Assembly (NCBI RefSeq): GCF_003149085.1
Contig: NZ_QGDT01000008.1
Coordinates: 62,001-126,000, forward strand
DNA from: Dyadobacter jejuensis
Lineage (GTDB): Bacteria > Bacteroidota > Bacteroidia > Cytophagales > Spirosomataceae
Direction: 5' to 3'
DNA: 64,000 bases
The translations under genes and the position numbers were made by a program. Positions within the stretch are counted from its first letter, which is position 1, and each line of letters opens with the position of its first letter. The notes under the pieces are model-generated. The model made no database searches. It was not told the origin of the DNA and saw only the letters and a program-made list of their open reading frames with translations. This document shows positions 18,789 through 29,003 of the stretch, in pieces.

Positions 18789-19907
18789 CTATTTATAAGC
18801 CTTGGCTTCTTTGATGAGGGATCGATACTCCGCCGTTTCCAGGCATTTTTTATAATACGCTTTGGCCTTGGCCCTATCCCCTTCCCGATGGGCAATACGC
18901 GCCAAACCCGCATAAGCCAAAGGCACATACTCGTCGGTATATTGGCTGTCGTGAGGCAGACGAATAGCCGCAAGATAGGCGTTCTTGGCAGCCTGGTCAT
19001 TTTTGTCCTCTTTTTCCAAAAGCATCGCAGCAAATAATTGATGGGCACCGGGATAAAAGCCGGTATTATATTTTTTTAGTTTGGTCATTTTAGCCTTAGC
19101 CTGCTGATATTGCTGAGCCAGAAGTTGAGCCTCTATATATTTCATCATAAAAAGCGGATTCTCGGGATACCAATCCACCAGTTTTTGCATAAAGAAAACG
19201 GCTTTGTCTGTGCGCGTCTCATATTTGGTGTAAATATGCGCCAAATAATAGCACGATTCTGCCCTCGTAATGGTCCCTAGTCGCGTCCCAATTTCCATCT
19301 GTTTTAACCCCAGCTCTTTATTTCCACTCTTAAAAAATATCATGAGTGGTTTTACGATGGGATGCACCTCTGGATATAACTCCACATAATAATTGTACAT
19401 CCCAGAAGTGAAATAAAACTCAGGATTCTTACCGGTTAGTTTTAGCCCTTCTGTAAATGCCCCATAAGCCCTTTTGCCTTCGGTAGCCGCATTGATAAGC
19501 TCCCCATTATAATTATGCATCATGGCCAGGTACCCACGGGCCACCATGGTATAAAATACCGCTTCGGGATCCTTACTATCGTCTCCAAACTTTTTTTCGA
19601 CGGCTTCTAAACATTTATTCAGATGATCAACATATACTTTAGACATGGTCTTATGATCCTTTACCGGCAAGTACTTCCAAAACAAAACGAAAGAGTCGAG
19701 GATATGCGATACGGGATGACCAGGATACTGACGTTCTATTTTGTTGATCAACAACTGAGCTTCCGAAAATTCGTAATTGTATATTTTGTCCAAGCTCGAT
19801 TGTATCGTTTTGATGGCATTGGCATCATTCAACAGCTGGCTATGCGCTTGTGTACTTCCTAATGCAAATAATAGACCGAGTATTAGTCTTAAATAATGTA
19901 ACTTCAT
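18789..19907 (-). CDS. Secreted TPR-repeat protein of unknown role
   Basis: 372 aa with a signal peptide (LRLILGLLFALGSTQAHSQ). The mature part is helical with TPR-like pairs, for example AVFFMQKLVDWYPENPLFMMKYIEAQLLAQQYQQAKAKM and, at the C-terminus, VPLAYAGLARIAHREGDRAKAKAYYKKCLE. A periplasmic or outer-membrane scaffold role is likely. There is no enzymatic motif. It ends 7 bp from the convergent DUF1501 gene. Its start faces the M16 peptidase gene divergently, with 136 bp between. Confidence 0.8.
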   Translation of the reverse strand: MKLHYLRLILGLLFALGSTQAHSQLLNDANAIKTIQSSLDKIYNYEFSEAQLLINKIERQYPGHPVSHILDSFVLFWKYLPVKDHKTMSKVYVDHLNKCLEAVEKKFGDDSKDPEAVFYTMVARGYLAMMHNYNGELINAATEGKRAYGAFTEGLKLTGKNPEFYFTSGMYNYYVELYPEVHPIVKPLMIFFKSGNKELGLKQMEIGTRLGTITRAESCYYLAHIYTKYETRTDKAVFFMQKLVDWYPENPLFMMKYIEAQLLAQQYQQAKAKMTKLKKYNTGFYPGAHQLFAAMLLEKEDKNDQAAKNAYLAAIRLPHDSQYTDEYVPLAYAGLARIAHREGDRAKAKAYYKKCLETAEYRSLIKEAKAYK

Positions 19908-19932
19908 GCTGTTGACGTAGTAAAAAAATGAT

Positions 19933-19964
19933 TTTGGTAGTATGCTTCCTTACGAGTAGCTTTG
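19933..19964 (+). promoter_or_regulatory. Bacteroidota-type promoter for the M16 peptidase gene
   Basis: TTTG (19933-19936), a 20-nt spacer and TAGCTTTG (19957-19964) match -33 TTTG and -7 TAnnTTTG. Predicted start is near 19971, about 73 nt before the ATG. Confidence 0.6.
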
Positions 19965-20043
19965 CTTATAACCGAAAAACAATCACACAGGTTTCTAAGC
20001 GATGGCTTAATAACCCCAACTGATAAAAATATTATATTAAAAT

Positions 20044-21282
20044 ATGATTCGTTACGACCAGTTTACCTTAGACAATGGCCTACAAGTTTTCGTTCATGAA
20101 GATTTTGCCACTCCTATGGCAGCCGTTAACATCCTATACAATGTGGGCTCTAGGGATGAAGATGAATCGAAGACCGGGTTTGCGCATTTGTTTGAACATT
20201 TGATGTTTGGGGGTTCCAAAAACATCCCCAATTACGACATCCCCGTTCAACGGGTAGGAGGAGAAAACAATGCCTTCACCTCCCCCGATATTACCAATTA
20301 TTACATTACACTGCCAGCCAACAATATAGAAACGGCGTTTTGGCTGGAGTCGGACCGTATGATGAGCCTCTCCTTCGACCCCGAAGTGCTGGAAGTTCAG
20401 CGAAAGGTGGTCATAGAGGAGTTCAAACAACGCTATCTGAACCAACCATATGGGGATTTATGGCTAAAACTTCGTCCGTTGGCCTATACCCAACACCCCT
20501 ACCGCTGGGCTACCATTGGGAAGGAAATCAGCCATATAGAACAAGCGACGATGGACGATGTTCAGGAGTTTTTTTATAAATTCTACAGGCCCAATAATGC
20601 CGTAATGGTAGTGGCAGGGGCCGTTCATACCGACGATATCAAGAAACTCGCTCAAAAATGGTTTGGAAATATTCCGGCAGGCAAGGCCTATCACCGCGCC
20701 CTTCCGCCAGAGCCTCGGCAGCTTCAAGCCCGGATATTGGAAACCTCGGCAGCAGTACCGCTAGACTCCCTGGTCAAGGTATTTCATATGCCTGGACGCT
20801 ATGACATGGGGTACTATGCCGCCGACTTGCTCAGTGACATTCTGGGTAGGGGCAAATCCTCCCGGCTCTACCAACGCCTCTTGAAAGATCTCCCAATATT
20901 TAACAGTATTAGTGCCAGCGTAACGGCATCTTTGGACCCCGGCTTACTACTTATCAAAGGAAATCTGAATCCCGGAGTAAAACTAGAAGATGCCGACTCG
21001 GCCGTTGACGAAATATTGGCGGAACTGGTTGCAGAGGCGGCCAATGAACAGGAAATCACCAAGGTAAAGAACCAAACGGAAGCCACGTTGGCATTTTCGG
21101 AGGTGGAGCTTCTGAACAGGGCCATGAACCTGGCCTTCGCTGCCAATGCCGGCAATGTAGACTGGGCTAACGACGATGCCGCCCTCATTAGGCAGCTTAC
21201 CGCCGAAGACATGCACCAAGCAGCACAAACCGTACTGAGGGCCGAAAACGCATCGACCTTATACTATCGATCGGAAGGCTAA
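20044..21282 (+). CDS. M16-family zinc metallopeptidase (processing-peptidase-like)
   Basis: 412 aa. The inverted zinc motif HLFEH (residues 48-52, in GFAHLFEHLMFGGS) and the downstream Glu of the EVQRKVVIEEFKQR helix form the M16 active site. The C-terminal half-domain includes GRGKSSRLYQRLLKDL, the usual substrate-positioning region. There is no signal peptide, so it is probably cytoplasmic, or exported by an unseen route. It is convergent with a second M16 gene of similar size at 21.4-22.7 kb. M16B peptidases often work as heterodimers of an active and an inactive subunit, but here both genes keep the zinc motif. Confidence 0.93.
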   Translation: MIRYDQFTLDNGLQVFVHEDFATPMAAVNILYNVGSRDEDESKTGFAHLFEHLMFGGSKNIPNYDIPVQRVGGENNAFTSPDITNYYITLPANNIETAFWLESDRMMSLSFDPEVLEVQRKVVIEEFKQRYLNQPYGDLWLKLRPLAYTQHPYRWATIGKEISHIEQATMDDVQEFFYKFYRPNNAVMVVAGAVHTDDIKKLAQKWFGNIPAGKAYHRALPPEPRQLQARILETSAAVPLDSLVKVFHMPGRYDMGYYAADLLSDILGRGKSSRLYQRLLKDLPIFNSISASVTASLDPGLLLIKGNLNPGVKLEDADSAVDEILAELVAEAANEQEITKVKNQTEATLAFSEVELLNRAMNLAFAANAGNVDWANDDAALIRQLTAEDMHQAAQTVLRAENASTLYYRSEG

Positions 21283-21320
21283 CCTCCTCGGCTACGGCTC
21301 AACGGCCTTGCCATAGGAGG
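21283..21320 (+). other. Nested stem-loop directly after the M16 stop codon
   Basis: CCTCCT pairs with AGGAGG, and inside it GGC/GCC and GGC/GCC pairs nest around a short loop. This is a compact, GC-rich structured segment beginning right after the stop and 24 bp before the terminator. It may be a 3' stabilising structure or chance. Confidence 0.35.
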
Positions 21321-21344
21321 AAGTTTTCATTTAGCTCTCCATAC

Positions 21345-21387
21345 AAAAAGGGAGAAAGGTTTCTACAAAAACCCTTCTCCCTTTTTT
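21345..21387. terminator. Bidirectional terminator between convergent M16 genes
   Basis: Left arm AAAAAGGGAGAAAGGTTT and right arm AAACCCTTCTCCCTTTTT pair along 18 positions with one mismatch. A-runs and T-runs flank it, so it serves both converging transcripts. Confidence 0.9.
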
Positions 21388-21404
21388 ATATTACGCACCT
21401 TATA

Positions 21405-22694
21405 CTATTCTGGGAGGAAAGTAAGGTAACTAAAGTCGTCCTCATGAAACATCTCCTGGGCGATTCCCTGAAGCTGACTAGAGGTAACCTGTTCTATTTC
21501 CTGAAAAATCTCCGGTAAGGAATCCACTTTACCCGTGTCTAACAAGCTTTTGGCCATCATGAGCATGAAGTTCATATTACTCTCTTCCGACATGGCCAAC
21601 TGGCCCATGAGCTGAACTTTGGTCTGGTGTAGCTGGGAAGTAGAAAGAGGAACCTCCCGAACCTTTTTCAACTCCTTTTTGATTAGGGCTATGCTTTTTG
21701 AAAGCTGCCTGGCTTCGGTACCGAAGAAAAACCCGAGAAAACCTGTATCCAGATAAGGCGTGTAATTGGCCTCTATCGAGTAAACAAATCCGTATTTTTC
21801 GCGAAGCGATAAATTGAAACGAGAGTTCATACCGGGTCCACCCAATAAGTTGACCAACATAAAAAAGGGCAGGCGCTGCTCATCGAGCAAGGCATAGGAC
21901 GGATGCCCCATGGCGCATTGGGCCTGGGTGATCGCCCGCTCACGCTGCTCCACCTTGGGAGTATAGCTCTGAGGGGCCAGCCGTATCCTACTCGTTCTCC
22001 GATGGGGTATATGACTCAAATATTTCTCTGCGACTCTTACCACCTTCGCAAAGGGCAACCGGCTCACCGACGCTACGACGATCTGTTCGGTATCCAGATT
22101 TTGCTCAATAAAATCGATCAACTCCTGCCTACCGAAGCCGTTGACGGTTTCGGAAGTCCCTAAGATATTATTGCCCAAGGCATGATTCGGAAATACCAAC
22201 TGATCGAAATCATCTTGAATCGCATCTTCGGGGGAGTCTACATACATAGACATTTCTTCTAGGATCACATTACGCTCCCTTTCCAATTGCTTTTCCGGAA
22301 ACACGGAATGAAACGTAATATCAGCCAATAGTTCCAGGGCCTTCTCAAAATGAGCATCTAATACCGACGCATGGAAACATATTTTCTCCTTGGTGGTATA
22401 GGCATTGAGTTCTCCGCCTACATTTTCGAGCCGGTTAATGATATGATAAGAACGTCGTTTTTCCGTTCCTTTAAAGGCCATATGTTCCCAAAAATGAGCC
22501 AATCCTTGTTGATGTGGCAGCTCATCTCGACTGCCTATGTCGAGCATAATGCCACAGTGGGCTATTTGGGTATGAGGTACTTGCTTATGGGCTATGCGAA
22601 TCCCGTTCGGCAAAGTAAATACCTGATATTCTTCTGAAAGCACTATGGGGGAAGCATTCGGAGGAATCCGTTTGCCTGAACTGTTTCTCTTCAT
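21405..22694 (-). CDS. Second M16-family zinc metallopeptidase
   Basis: About 429 aa from ATG 22694 (MKRNSSGKRIPPNASP); the reading can be extended upstream only through a TTG codon and without conservation. The active-site motif HFWEH (in GLAHFWEHMAFKGTEKR) and the following RERNVILEEMSMYVDSPED helix supply the zinc ligands. The C-terminal half carries GGPGMNSRFNLSLREKYGFVYSIEANY, typical of the YmxG/PqqL group. It is probably a processing protease. It converges on the other M16 gene with a shared terminator and is divergent from the GT9 gene. Confidence 0.93.
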   Translation of the reverse strand: MKRNSSGKRIPPNASPIVLSEEYQVFTLPNGIRIAHKQVPHTQIAHCGIMLDIGSRDELPHQQGLAHFWEHMAFKGTEKRRSYHIINRLENVGGELNAYTTKEKICFHASVLDAHFEKALELLADITFHSVFPEKQLERERNVILEEMSMYVDSPEDAIQDDFDQLVFPNHALGNNILGTSETVNGFGRQELIDFIEQNLDTEQIVVASVSRLPFAKVVRVAEKYLSHIPHRRTSRIRLAPQSYTPKVEQRERAITQAQCAMGHPSYALLDEQRLPFFMLVNLLGGPGMNSRFNLSLREKYGFVYSIEANYTPYLDTGFLGFFFGTEARQLSKSIALIKKELKKVREVPLSTSQLHQTKVQLMGQLAMSEESNMNFMLMMAKSLLDTGKVDSLPEIFQEIEQVTSSQLQGIAQEMFHEDDFSYLTFLPE

Positions 22695-22740
22695 TCCTAA
22701 TAAACACAAAAAACCCACCGATAATTTAGGGTGGTCTCTG

Positions 22741-22748
22741 CAAAAATA
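22741..22748 (-). promoter_or_regulatory. -7 element TATTTTTG upstream of the second M16 gene
   Basis: TAnnTTTG match on the minus strand, 46 bp before ATG 22694. No TTTG was seen at the -33 distance. Confidence 0.35.
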
Positions 22749-22778
22749 CGGACTTTTGCGTGAAACACTGTGAAATAA

Positions 22779-23768
22779 ATGGATTCTAAACGCATTCTGA
22801 TTATTCAAACGGCCTTTATAGGAGATGTAATTCTGGCTACCTCACTTTTAGAAACCGTCTATAAGGCCTTTCCTACGGCTAAAATCGACTTTTTGCTTCG
22901 GCAAGGAAACGAAGGGTTACTAGAGAATCATCCGTTTGTACATCGTACCTGGGTTTGGAAAAAGAAAGAATCCAAATATGGAAGCTTATGGAAGCTACTG
23001 AAGGCTTTTCGCAAGGAGAAATTTGATATCGTAATCAACCTACAGCGCTTTGGTGCTACCGGGATCCTAACTGGCTTTTCTAAAGCTCCCATTCGAGTCG
23101 GCTTCGTTAAGAACCCTTTTTCATTTCTTTTTACCCATACGGCTCCTCACGAAATAGGCTCGGGCTTGCACGAAATCCACAGAAACCATCGTTTGCTGGC
23201 CCCTCTCACTACGGTAGTCTGCCAGGCCCCCAGGCTATATCCCAGCACTGCCGACCGGCAGCAGGTAGCCGCTATGCAAACGGCCCCATATGTATGCATA
23301 GCGCCTTCGTCGGTTTGGTTTACCAAGCAGTATACCGAGGCGGGATGGGTGGACTTGATCGACCGGCTCGACGCCCCTACTCAAGTATACCTACTGGGTG
23401 GACCAACGGACCAGGCTCTCACCGAGCGCATCCGTCAACGGTGCCTTAGCACCGACCGGGTGACCAATCTGTCGGGCAAGCTCACCTTCCTACAGTCGGC
23501 GGCTCTGATGCAACAAGCTACGATGAACTATGTGAACGACTCGGCTCCTTTGCATATCTGCTCTGCCACCGACGCAGCGGTAAAGGCAATTTTTTGTTCT
23601 ACAGTTCCCGAGTTTGGCTTTGGGCCCCTATCGCCACAGGCCAAGGTCATCCAAACTCCGCAGACCTTAGCCTGCCGACCTTGTGGATTGCATGGGCATA
23701 AAGCATGCCCTGAGGGTCATTTTAAATGCGCCACGAGTATCAGCACCGAACAACTCCTGGAGTCATAA
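22779..23768 (+). CDS. Glycosyltransferase family 9 (heptosyltransferase-like)
   Basis: 329 aa. The N-terminal Rossmann segment KRILIIQTAFIGDVILATSLLE and the FDIVINLQRFGATG segment are typical of GT9. In the C-terminal donor domain VCIAPSSVWFTKQYTEAGWVDLIDRL, LTFLQSAALMQQATMNYVNDSAPLHICSA (with the nucleotide-sugar-contacting DSAPLH) and the Cys-bearing CRPCGLHGHKACPEGHFKC are visible. GT9 enzymes transfer heptose or related sugars to lipid A-core on the cytoplasmic face. There are no other LPS genes beside it. It converges with the TPR gene downstream with 14 bp between stops. Confidence 0.9.
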   Translation: MDSKRILIIQTAFIGDVILATSLLETVYKAFPTAKIDFLLRQGNEGLLENHPFVHRTWVWKKKESKYGSLWKLLKAFRKEKFDIVINLQRFGATGILTGFSKAPIRVGFVKNPFSFLFTHTAPHEIGSGLHEIHRNHRLLAPLTTVVCQAPRLYPSTADRQQVAAMQTAPYVCIAPSSVWFTKQYTEAGWVDLIDRLDAPTQVYLLGGPTDQALTERIRQRCLSTDRVTNLSGKLTFLQSAALMQQATMNYVNDSAPLHICSATDAAVKAIFCSTVPEFGFGPLSPQAKVIQTPQTLACRPCGLHGHKACPEGHFKCATSISTEQLLES

Positions 23769-23782
23769 ACCACCCAGTTGCT

Positions 23783-25150
23783 TTATTGACGGTATTGTTC
23801 TATGATTTTGTACAGGGCTTTCTGTTTATCCAGTTCTTGAAAGAAATCGAAAAGCTGTATATGTCCGTCATAGTCGAGGGTAAGAGCCGTTTCCAAAAAT
23901 ATTAAAGCTTCGCGGTAGTCGCCAGAATGAATGTGATACACCGCCATATGGTAGTACAAGTCGGCCTCCTCGGGAAGATCCTCTATGGCTGCCTGTAGCA
24001 AGTCAATAGCTCGGGCATAATTGCCTTGTTCAAAGAGCACCAAGGACCATTTTAACCAGATTTCCGGATTGGAAGGTTCTATTTCAGCGGCCTTTTCGAA
24101 CGCTTCAAAGGCTGAAATCACATTGCCCACTTTAAATTCCGTTTCTGCCAAGGCCAACCAATAGTCAGGATTAAGGGCGGTTATCTGTATGGCCCTTCTA
24201 AAAAAGCCTACTGCTTCATACCATCGTTCTAGTTCGTTGAAACATATCCCAAGACCATACCATCCATCGTCCCACATGGGATCCAACTTCACAGTTTTCT
24301 GATAGCATTTAATGGCCTGATCGTACGCTTCCAGCCTTTCATAGCAAGTCCCTAAGCAGCAATGGATTTCGGGTTGGTCATCTTCCAACTTCAAAGCAAT
24401 GAGGTATTGGGCTTTGGCATCCTCAAATTTTTCGAGGCTCATATAGGCATTCCCTAGCTGAAAATAACCGGAGGCAAAGTCTTCCTTAATCAATATGGCA
24501 TATTCCAAGGCTTGAACAGAATCGATATTCCTGTCGAGCCTCCGGTAGGCCACCCCCAGATTGAACCACGCCAACCAAGAAAACGGGGCCTGATCCACTA
24601 AGTCGGTATAATAGTCCAGGTGAGATTCCAGCTGACCCAGCATTTCCAAGCAATGGGTAAGTTCTAGAAGGGCATCCTCATGATCCAAATTATGAGCAAG
24701 GGTCTTTTTGAAATAGCCGACAGCCTCCTCGAGCTTGCCTGCATTTTGGTAGGTCTGGCCCAGCTGAAAGTAGATTTCATCTTGGTCGTCGACCCTATAG
24801 GCCAGGCTCTCCAATAGCTCCACAGCCTCTTCAAAATCCCCTACCATATTGGCCAAGGCCACCTGCATAAAGGTTATTTCTACGTCACCAGGGTGAAATA
24901 ATGCCGCTCGGTCGAGCAGCTCATGAGCCTGTTCGTGGTCGCCTTTGTTGGCGAGAACCTGCACCTTGCTCAGGATCAGGTCAAGGGAATAAGGAAAATC
25001 GGCCAGCCCCCTGTCACAGGCCAGCAGGGCTTTTTCCCAATCGCCCATTTCCATGTAATGACCCGTAACCTTTTCAAAGGTTTCCAGATCCACAAACTCC
25101 TGTTCACTCGACTCCAACATTTTTTCAAACCTTTGGAGAGTCTCGTTCAT
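23783..25150 (-). CDS. Cytoplasmic TPR-repeat protein
   Basis: About 455 aa from MNETLQRFEKMLES (ATG 25150); an ATG at 25183 is also possible, and the longest reading begins at a TTG. It has no signal peptide. It is built almost entirely of tetratricopeptide repeats, with about ten recognisable units such as EIYFQLGQTYQNAGKLEEAVGYFKKTL, FASGYFQLGNAYMSLEKFEDAKAQYLIAL and GWYGLGICFNELERWYEAVGFFRRAIQI. It is strongly acidic. A protein-interaction scaffold is the safe call. It is separated by 191 bp from the SDR gene on the same strand. Confidence 0.88.
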   Translation of the reverse strand: MNETLQRFEKMLESSEQEFVDLETFEKVTGHYMEMGDWEKALLACDRGLADFPYSLDLILSKVQVLANKGDHEQAHELLDRAALFHPGDVEITFMQVALANMVGDFEEAVELLESLAYRVDDQDEIYFQLGQTYQNAGKLEEAVGYFKKTLAHNLDHEDALLELTHCLEMLGQLESHLDYYTDLVDQAPFSWLAWFNLGVAYRRLDRNIDSVQALEYAILIKEDFASGYFQLGNAYMSLEKFEDAKAQYLIALKLEDDQPEIHCCLGTCYERLEAYDQAIKCYQKTVKLDPMWDDGWYGLGICFNELERWYEAVGFFRRAIQITALNPDYWLALAETEFKVGNVISAFEAFEKAAEIEPSNPEIWLKWSLVLFEQGNYARAIDLLQAAIEDLPEEADLYYHMAVYHIHSGDYREALIFLETALTLDYDGHIQLFDFFQELDKQKALYKIIEQYRQ

Positions 25151-25341
25151 ATTTTTTTTCCTTTCTCCGAAATTTTTCTCCATTTCAACTATGCTTCCGT
25201 TACAGTGATGAACCCCTTCCTTCTTATTCCTTCTAAAAGCCAAATGAAAACACCATTTTAGAAAATTTAGTGCACCAGTTACCTGCAATAAAATAAATCC
25301 AAATTGGAGATAGTAGAAAGTTATAAATTTTTATGCTTTTA

Positions 25342-26340
25342 TCAAACGCCCGCCTTCAAACTTTCACAGACACGGGTAATGGTATCCTGCAAAGGAGTAA
25401 ATTCAAAACCGATTGTATTCTTTATTTTTGAATGGTCATAAGTAATCTTCCTAGCACTGGATTGGGCCGTTTCTTTGGTGATCAAAGGCTTGGTACCCAA
25501 TAGCCAGGTCCTTACAGCCTCTACCCGCCAAATCACCCCGGCTAGGGTCTTTCCTACGGCATACCGAGGGCGCCGCTTTCCCATGGCATCGGCAATCATA
25601 AAAAACAAGTCCTTATAAGATATATTCCCGGCGTTCAGCAGAAAGCGCTCACCACTAATCTCTGAAAATAGCAGCCTAATAATCACCGAGGCCACATCAT
25701 GCACATCCACATAATTGGCTACCCCCTCGGTATAAAATGGATTCTCCTGATATACATATCTAAAAATCTGGGTACTGCTTTTCCCCCAATCGCCTTCGCC
25801 TAATATTAAGGTCGGGTTTACAATGACTGCCTCAAGTCCCTCGGCTATGCCCCTCCAAACTTCTAGCTCAGCCAATTGTTTGGTTTTTGCATATTCCGAA
25901 TTTTCAGGTGAATCCTCCCACTTTTGATTTTCGTTGAGCACTACCGTACTTCCTGTTGCCAATTTTCGAGAGTCGGGCCGGCCCAAAGCGGCAATGCTGC
26001 TCACATGGCATAGCTTACGCACCCCGAATTGTAAACAGGCATTTACGACATTGGCAGTCCCGCGTTGATTAACCTGGTACATCATGGGCCGGTCCTTGGG
26101 GACAAATGAAACCACTGCAGCCGCATGGACCACATAATCCATACCCTCCATGGCCTGCTCTAGACTACCCGGGTCGAGCACATCGCCCTCCACCCAGTTG
26201 ATCCGAGATTGTATCCCTGCCAGCAGGGAACGTTCGGAATTGGCTCGTACGAGGGCAAATACTTGGTGCCCGTCTGCCAACAATAATTTACAAGTGATGC
26301 TGCCAACTAAACCCGTGGCGCCTGTGATTAATACATTCAT
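25342..26340 (-). CDS. NAD(P)-dependent epimerase/dehydratase (extended SDR)
   Basis: About 332 aa from MNVLITGATGLVGS; an extension to 26364 begins at TTG. The nucleotide-binding GATGLVGS glycine motif is at the N-terminus, DYVVHAAAVVSF follows, and the catalytic YAKTK (YxxxK) sits in NSEYAKTKQLAELEVW. Substrate-side motifs VNPTLILGEGDWG and the C-terminal region resemble dihydroflavonol-4-reductase or ladderane-type extended SDRs. The substrate is unknown. It is divergent from metG with 190 bp between starts. Confidence 0.9.
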   Translation of the reverse strand: MNVLITGATGLVGSITCKLLLADGHQVFALVRANSERSLLAGIQSRINWVEGDVLDPGSLEQAMEGMDYVVHAAAVVSFVPKDRPMMYQVNQRGTANVVNACLQFGVRKLCHVSSIAALGRPDSRKLATGSTVVLNENQKWEDSPENSEYAKTKQLAELEVWRGIAEGLEAVIVNPTLILGEGDWGKSSTQIFRYVYQENPFYTEGVANYVDVHDVASVIIRLLFSEISGERFLLNAGNISYKDLFFMIADAMGKRRPRYAVGKTLAGVIWRVEAVRTWLLGTKPLITKETAQSSARKITYDHSKIKNTIGFEFTPLQDTITRVCESLKAGV

Positions 26341-26530
26341 TCTTTTTTGTTGCGAGTCAATCAAAGTTCGGGCTTAAATATCGGTTGGCAAAAATTTAGA
26401 TAAAAAAAGACCTTATGCAGTTTACCAAAACTATCAACCATTTAAAGTTCCTTTTTCTTAATTTCGCAAGATATTACTATTTGGCTTCCTAGCAAGAGCC
26501 ACGTTACCAATCTCTAATAACGCGAGACAC

Positions 26531-28609
26531 ATGTCCAAAACCACCCCAAAAAGATATACTGTTACTGCAGCACTCATCTACGCCAATGGCCCCATACACA
26601 TTGGACATTTGGCTGGCTGCTATATTCCGGCCGACATATACGTTCGTTATCTACGCTCCCAAGGGCGTGAGGTCGTGTTTGTCAGCGGCACCGACGAGCA
26701 CGGTGTTCCTATCACCATTCGAGCCAAAAAGGAAGGGCTAACGCCTCAACAGGTGGTCGATAAATATTACAGCCAGATCGATGCCTCCTTTAAGGAACTC
26801 GGTGTATCCTTCGATATTTATTCTCGTACGAGCAAGCCTATTCATCATCAGACGGCTCAAGAAATATTCACAGATCTTTACGATAAGGGAGTATTTATGG
26901 AGCAAACCACCGAACAATATTATGATGAGCAGGCAGGACAGTTTTTGGCCGATCGCTATATTGTGGGCACCTGCCCGGTGTGTGCGTCTCCTAATGCCTA
27001 TGGCGACCAGTGTGAAAAATGTGGGTCTACCCTGAGTCCCATGGAATTGATAAACCCTCATTCGGCGTTGTCGGGATCCAAACCCGTATTGAGAACGACC
27101 AAAAACTGGTTTTTACCCCTCGATCAGATGCAAACCAGGCTCGAGGAATATATTGGCAGCCATCCCGAATGGAAAACTAATGTGCTTGGACAGTGCCAAT
27201 CATGGCTAAAAGATGGCCTAAAGCCTCGTGCCATGACTCGCGACCTGGACTGGGGAATAAAGGTTCCCTTGCCCGACACCGACAACAAGGTCCTGTATGT
27301 ATGGTTTGAGGCCCCAATAGGTTATATATCGGCCACCAAAGACTGGCTGACTCAGCAGAATGGCACCGATGAAGGCTGGGGTAAATGGTGGCTCAAGCAA
27401 GACAAAGATTCCGATCAAGAAGATACTAAACTGGTTCACTTTATTGGTAAAGACAATATCGTGTTCCACTGCATCATATTCCCGGCCATGCTGATGGCCG
27501 AAGGAAATTATGTATTGGCCGAAAACGTTCCTGCCAATGAGTTTATGAACCTGGAAGGAGACAAAATATCGACCTCCCGCAACTGGGCCGTGTGGCTTCA
27601 TGAATACCTAGAAGAATTCCCCGGCAAACAAGACGTATTAAGATACGTACTGGCCGCCAATGCTCCCGAAACCAAGGACAGTGAGTTTACATGGAAGGAC
27701 TTCCAAACGCGCAATAACAGCGAACTGGTCGGAATATATGGCAACTTTATCAACAGAGCCGTGGTACTAACTCAGAAGTTCTGCAATAGTCAGGTGCCCC
27801 AGCGTGGGGAGTTGGAGCCAATAGACCAACAAGTATTGGAAGAACTAGCCGCTTACCCTGGAAAGATAGCCGAGTCGATGGAAAACTACCGCTTCCGTGA
27901 GGCTCTAGCCCATATCATGGACTTAGCCCGCAGCGGAAACAAATACCTGGCCGACACGCAGCCCTGGCATACGATCAAGACCGATCCGGAGCGGGTCAAT
28001 ACGATCATGAACATTGCGTTACAAATTTCCGCCACTTTGGCCATCGTGTCTGAGCCAGTATTGCCGCATACCTCTGCCAAAATAATGGATCAATTTGGAA
28101 TGGAATCGGCCTTATGGAAAGATGCTGGCCTGGCCGACCTACTGGAACCCGGCAAGGCTATAGGTACGGCAGCCTTGCTTTTCGAAAAAATTGAAGATAG
28201 TGTTATCGCAGCCCAGATTGAAAAATTGCAGGAAGCCAAGCGCCAGAACGAATTAGAGAGTAAGGTCGTCGCCCCCGTAAAGGAAGAGGTTCAATTTGAC
28301 GATTTTTCTAAAATGGATATACGCGTGGTTACCATCGTAGAAGCGCAGGCCGTCCCCAAGAGCAAAAAGTTATTAAAAATCGTGGTGGATACCGGTCTGG
28401 AGACGAGAGTGGTCCTCAGTGGAATTGCCGAGCATTTTAAGCCCGAAGAAATTGTAGGGCAACAGGTACTATACCTGGCTAACCTCGCTCCACGCAAAAT
28501 GATGGGAACCGAAAGCCAAGGAATGATCCTGATGGCGGAAGATCGAGATGGAAGTCTGCACTTCGTTCAGCCTAAGGCGGCTACTTGGAATGGCGCTACG
28601 GTCAACTAA
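26531..28609 (+). CDS. metG: Methionyl-tRNA synthetase
   Basis: 692 aa. The class I signature is [10 protein letters not shown] (HIGH, about residue 20). The zinc-finger [19 protein letters not shown] has four Cys, and the second signature appears as DKISTSRNW, the KMSKS variant common in this MetG group. The anticodon-binding helical domain ends near residue 570. The C-terminus (from about 585) is a Trbp111/EMAP-like tRNA-binding domain ([27 protein letters not shown]...[15 protein letters not shown]), giving the long dimeric form. Single gene with its own terminator. Confidence 0.98.
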   Translation: MSKTTPKRYTVTAALIYANGPIHIGHLAGCYIPADIYVRYLRSQGREVVFVSGTDEHGVPITIRAKKEGLTPQQVVDKYYSQIDASFKELGVSFDIYSRTSKPIHHQTAQEIFTDLYDKGVFMEQTTEQYYDEQAGQFLADRYIVGTCPVCASPNAYGDQCEKCGSTLSPMELINPHSALSGSKPVLRTTKNWFLPLDQMQTRLEEYIGSHPEWKTNVLGQCQSWLKDGLKPRAMTRDLDWGIKVPLPDTDNKVLYVWFEAPIGYISATKDWLTQQNGTDEGWGKWWLKQDKDSDQEDTKLVHFIGKDNIVFHCIIFPAMLMAEGNYVLAENVPANEFMNLEGDKISTSRNWAVWLHEYLEEFPGKQDVLRYVLAANAPETKDSEFTWKDFQTRNNSELVGIYGNFINRAVVLTQKFCNSQVPQRGELEPIDQQVLEELAAYPGKIAESMENYRFREALAHIMDLARSGNKYLADTQPWHTIKTDPERVNTIMNIALQISATLAIVSEPVLPHTSAKIMDQFGMESALWKDAGLADLLEPGKAIGTAALLFEKIEDSVIAAQIEKLQEAKRQNELESKVVAPVKEEVQFDDFSKMDIRVVTIVEAQAVPKSKKLLKIVVDTGLETRVVLSGIAEHFKPEEIVGQQVLYLANLAPRKMMGTESQGMILMAEDRDGSLHFVQPKAATWNGATVN

Positions 28610-28617
28610 GACGATCG

Positions 28618-28656
28618 AAACGGGAAGGGCCATAACAGACCCCTTCCCGTCTTTTT
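28618..28656 (+). terminator. Rho-independent terminator after metG
   Basis: Stem ACGGGAAGGG / CCCTTCCCGT (10 bp) with an 11-nt loop, followed by CTTTTT. Confidence 0.9.
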
Positions 28657-28667
28657 AATCCTTATTT

Positions 28668-29003
28668 TTATTGAAATTCTTGCCGCACCTTCTCAAAAAT
28701 TGCTACGATTTGCTTGGATAAGCCCTCACACTCTTGCAATGAAAGATGATCCAGTGAGTTTGTAACAGCATTAACGACCACCCGTCCCTGCTGATCTACT
28801 ACGGCTTCATTCCGTTTTACTAATTTTAATATCTCTTGCCATTCGGCCACCAGCGGGTCCGAAAAATAACGTGACTCAAGTATATTAAAATAAGCCGACT
28901 GTGATTTCAACTTTTCTTTTAGTTCTTGAGGCTGTTGGATAGATTTTAATTCGGCTACCAGTTTGGAGAGTTCGATAAATGCGAAGATGTTAGATTTCTT
29001 CAT
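28668..29003 (-). CDS. Small hypothetical helical protein
   Basis: 111 aa, not recognised. It has no signal peptide or membrane segment (the N-terminal FAFIELSKLVAELKSIQQ is amphipathic). The predicted secondary structure is mostly helical, with one short VVDQQGRVVVNAVTNS strand region. It is a stand-alone gene converging on the metG terminator and followed upstream by the Hsp20-like gene on the same strand. Codon use is like the neighbours. It could be a small cytoplasmic regulatory or stress protein; nothing shows which. Confidence 0.6.
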   Translation of the reverse strand: MKKSNIFAFIELSKLVAELKSIQQPQELKEKLKSQSAYFNILESRYFSDPLVAEWQEILKLVKRNEAVVDQQGRVVVNAVTNSLDHLSLQECEGLSKQIVAIFEKVRQEFQ

